Source: Clostridium paraputrificum
GTDB lineage: Bacteria > Bacillota > Clostridia > Clostridiales > Clostridiaceae
Assembly (NCBI RefSeq): GCF_900447045.1
Contig: NZ_UAWH01000005.1
Location: forward strand, 1 to 64,000
Direction of reading: 5' to 3'
Length of the DNA stretch: 64,000 bases
A program made the position numbers and the translations under genes. Positions within the stretch are counted from its first letter, which is position 1, and every line of letters begins with the position of its first letter. Under the pieces are notes generated by a model. That model did no database searches and had not been told where the DNA came from. It was given only the letters and a program-made list of their open reading frames with translations. Below, one piece after another: positions 63,854 through 64,000 of the stretch.

Positions 63854-64000
63854 ATGTTAGGAATCTCAGTTTACTTTCAAGATTTAGATTATGATTATCT
63901 TGAAAAAGCAGCAAAGATAGGTGCAAAATACATTTTTACATCACTTCATATTCCAGAGGAAGATTATTCGGAATTAGATAAAAAGATGCCAATATTTTTA
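63854..64000 (+). CDS. MupG/DUF871 family protein (N-terminal part, runs off window)
   Basis: The first 49 codons of an outer-surface/TIM-barrel family protein: MLGISVYFQDLDYDYLEKAA, then FTSLHIPEEDY. These match the start of DUF871 proteins, which include MupG, a 6-phospho-N-acetylmuramidase that splits MurNAc-6-phosphate-GlcNAc inside the cell. AGGAGGAG precedes ATG. It follows the PTS permease by 12 bases, as expected if it processes the imported phosphorylated disaccharide. The rest lies beyond the window. Confidence 0.8.
   Translation, partial: MLGISVYFQDLDYDYLEKAAKIGAKYIFTSLHIPEEDYSELDKKMPIFL

Overview
The window is a stretch of chromosome from a low-GC, anaerobic, spore-forming Firmicute, almost certainly Clostridium sensu stricto. 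The reasons are the very AT-rich sequence, AGA/ATA-biased codon use, strong AGGAGG ribosome-binding sites, clostridial rRNA sequence, a Spo0A/AbrB/sigma-K style sporulation signature (abrB, a GerS-like gene, DUF1540, two sigma-K-type promoters), and a housekeeping gene order typical of clostridia (acpS-nnr-gerS-like-ndoAI-ndoA, ftsEX-ctp-PDZ, uvrB/uvrA/uvrC, rapZ-yvcK-whiA-dnaE-pfkA-pyk). No phage, insertion sequence, transposase or CRISPR array was seen.

Layout. 1-4165: 3' part of a 16S gene, 23S, 5S and tRNA-Phe. 4200-8260: thiol peroxidase, cytosolic parvulin, HAD phosphatase, a 34-aa membrane peptide, tRNA-Pro and a secreted PcsB/CwlO-like NlpC/P60 hydrolase with an unusual leader. 8590-11630: trmN6-rsmI, abrB with Spo0A boxes, a DUF1836 regulator. 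11.8-16.7 kb: a nuclease-helicase fusion, an aldose epimerase, a YihY membrane protein, a short SSB. 17-20.7 kb: small clostridial protein, acpS, nnr, GerS-like protein and the NdoAI/NdoA toxin-antitoxin pair. 21-28 kb: split transketolase, YitT, FtsEX, CtpA/B protease and a frameshifted PDZ membrane protein. 28.3-40 kb: uvrB, a WG-repeat protein, uvrA, an FHA-FtsW/RodA-PBP operon, uvrC. 40-51.7 kb: murB, two small membrane proteins, rapZ-yvcK-whiA-dnaE, pfkA-pyk. 52.7-60 kb: DUF1540, an RlmD-type RNA methyltransferase, a zinc alcohol dehydrogenase, two Cys-rich paralogues with sigma-K promoters, a CDF cation transporter and a fluoride-riboswitch-controlled antiporter. 60-64 kb: an RpiR-regulated sugar/peptidoglycan-recycling locus (RpiR, serine hydrolase, PTS IIC, MupG-like).

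How it works together. Several blocks concern envelope growth and turnover: the PcsB-like hydrolase and FtsEX that would activate such enzymes, Ctp/PDZ, FtsW-PBP, MurB, YvcK/RapZ, and a probable muropeptide-recycling locus at the right edge. DNA repair is represented by the complete UvrABC set within 12 kb plus the iron-sulfur helicase-nuclease.

Most unusual content. (i) A dispersed, modular intergenic element with two stems, present in five same-strand copies (8295, 11657, 28068, 41098, 51957), with compensatory changes in the stems and always sitting just after a terminator. (ii) Two divergent Cys-rich proteins sharing identically spaced sigma-K promoters. (iii) A hairpin between an ideal Shine-Dalgarno and the start of the PcsB-like gene. 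(iv) A bistable-looking leader before a 29-aa peptide. (v) uvrC with AUA where the conserved start should be. (vi) A frameshift at an A9 tract. (vii) Several one-base indels in invariant 16S positions, which warn that parts of this assembly may contain indel errors.
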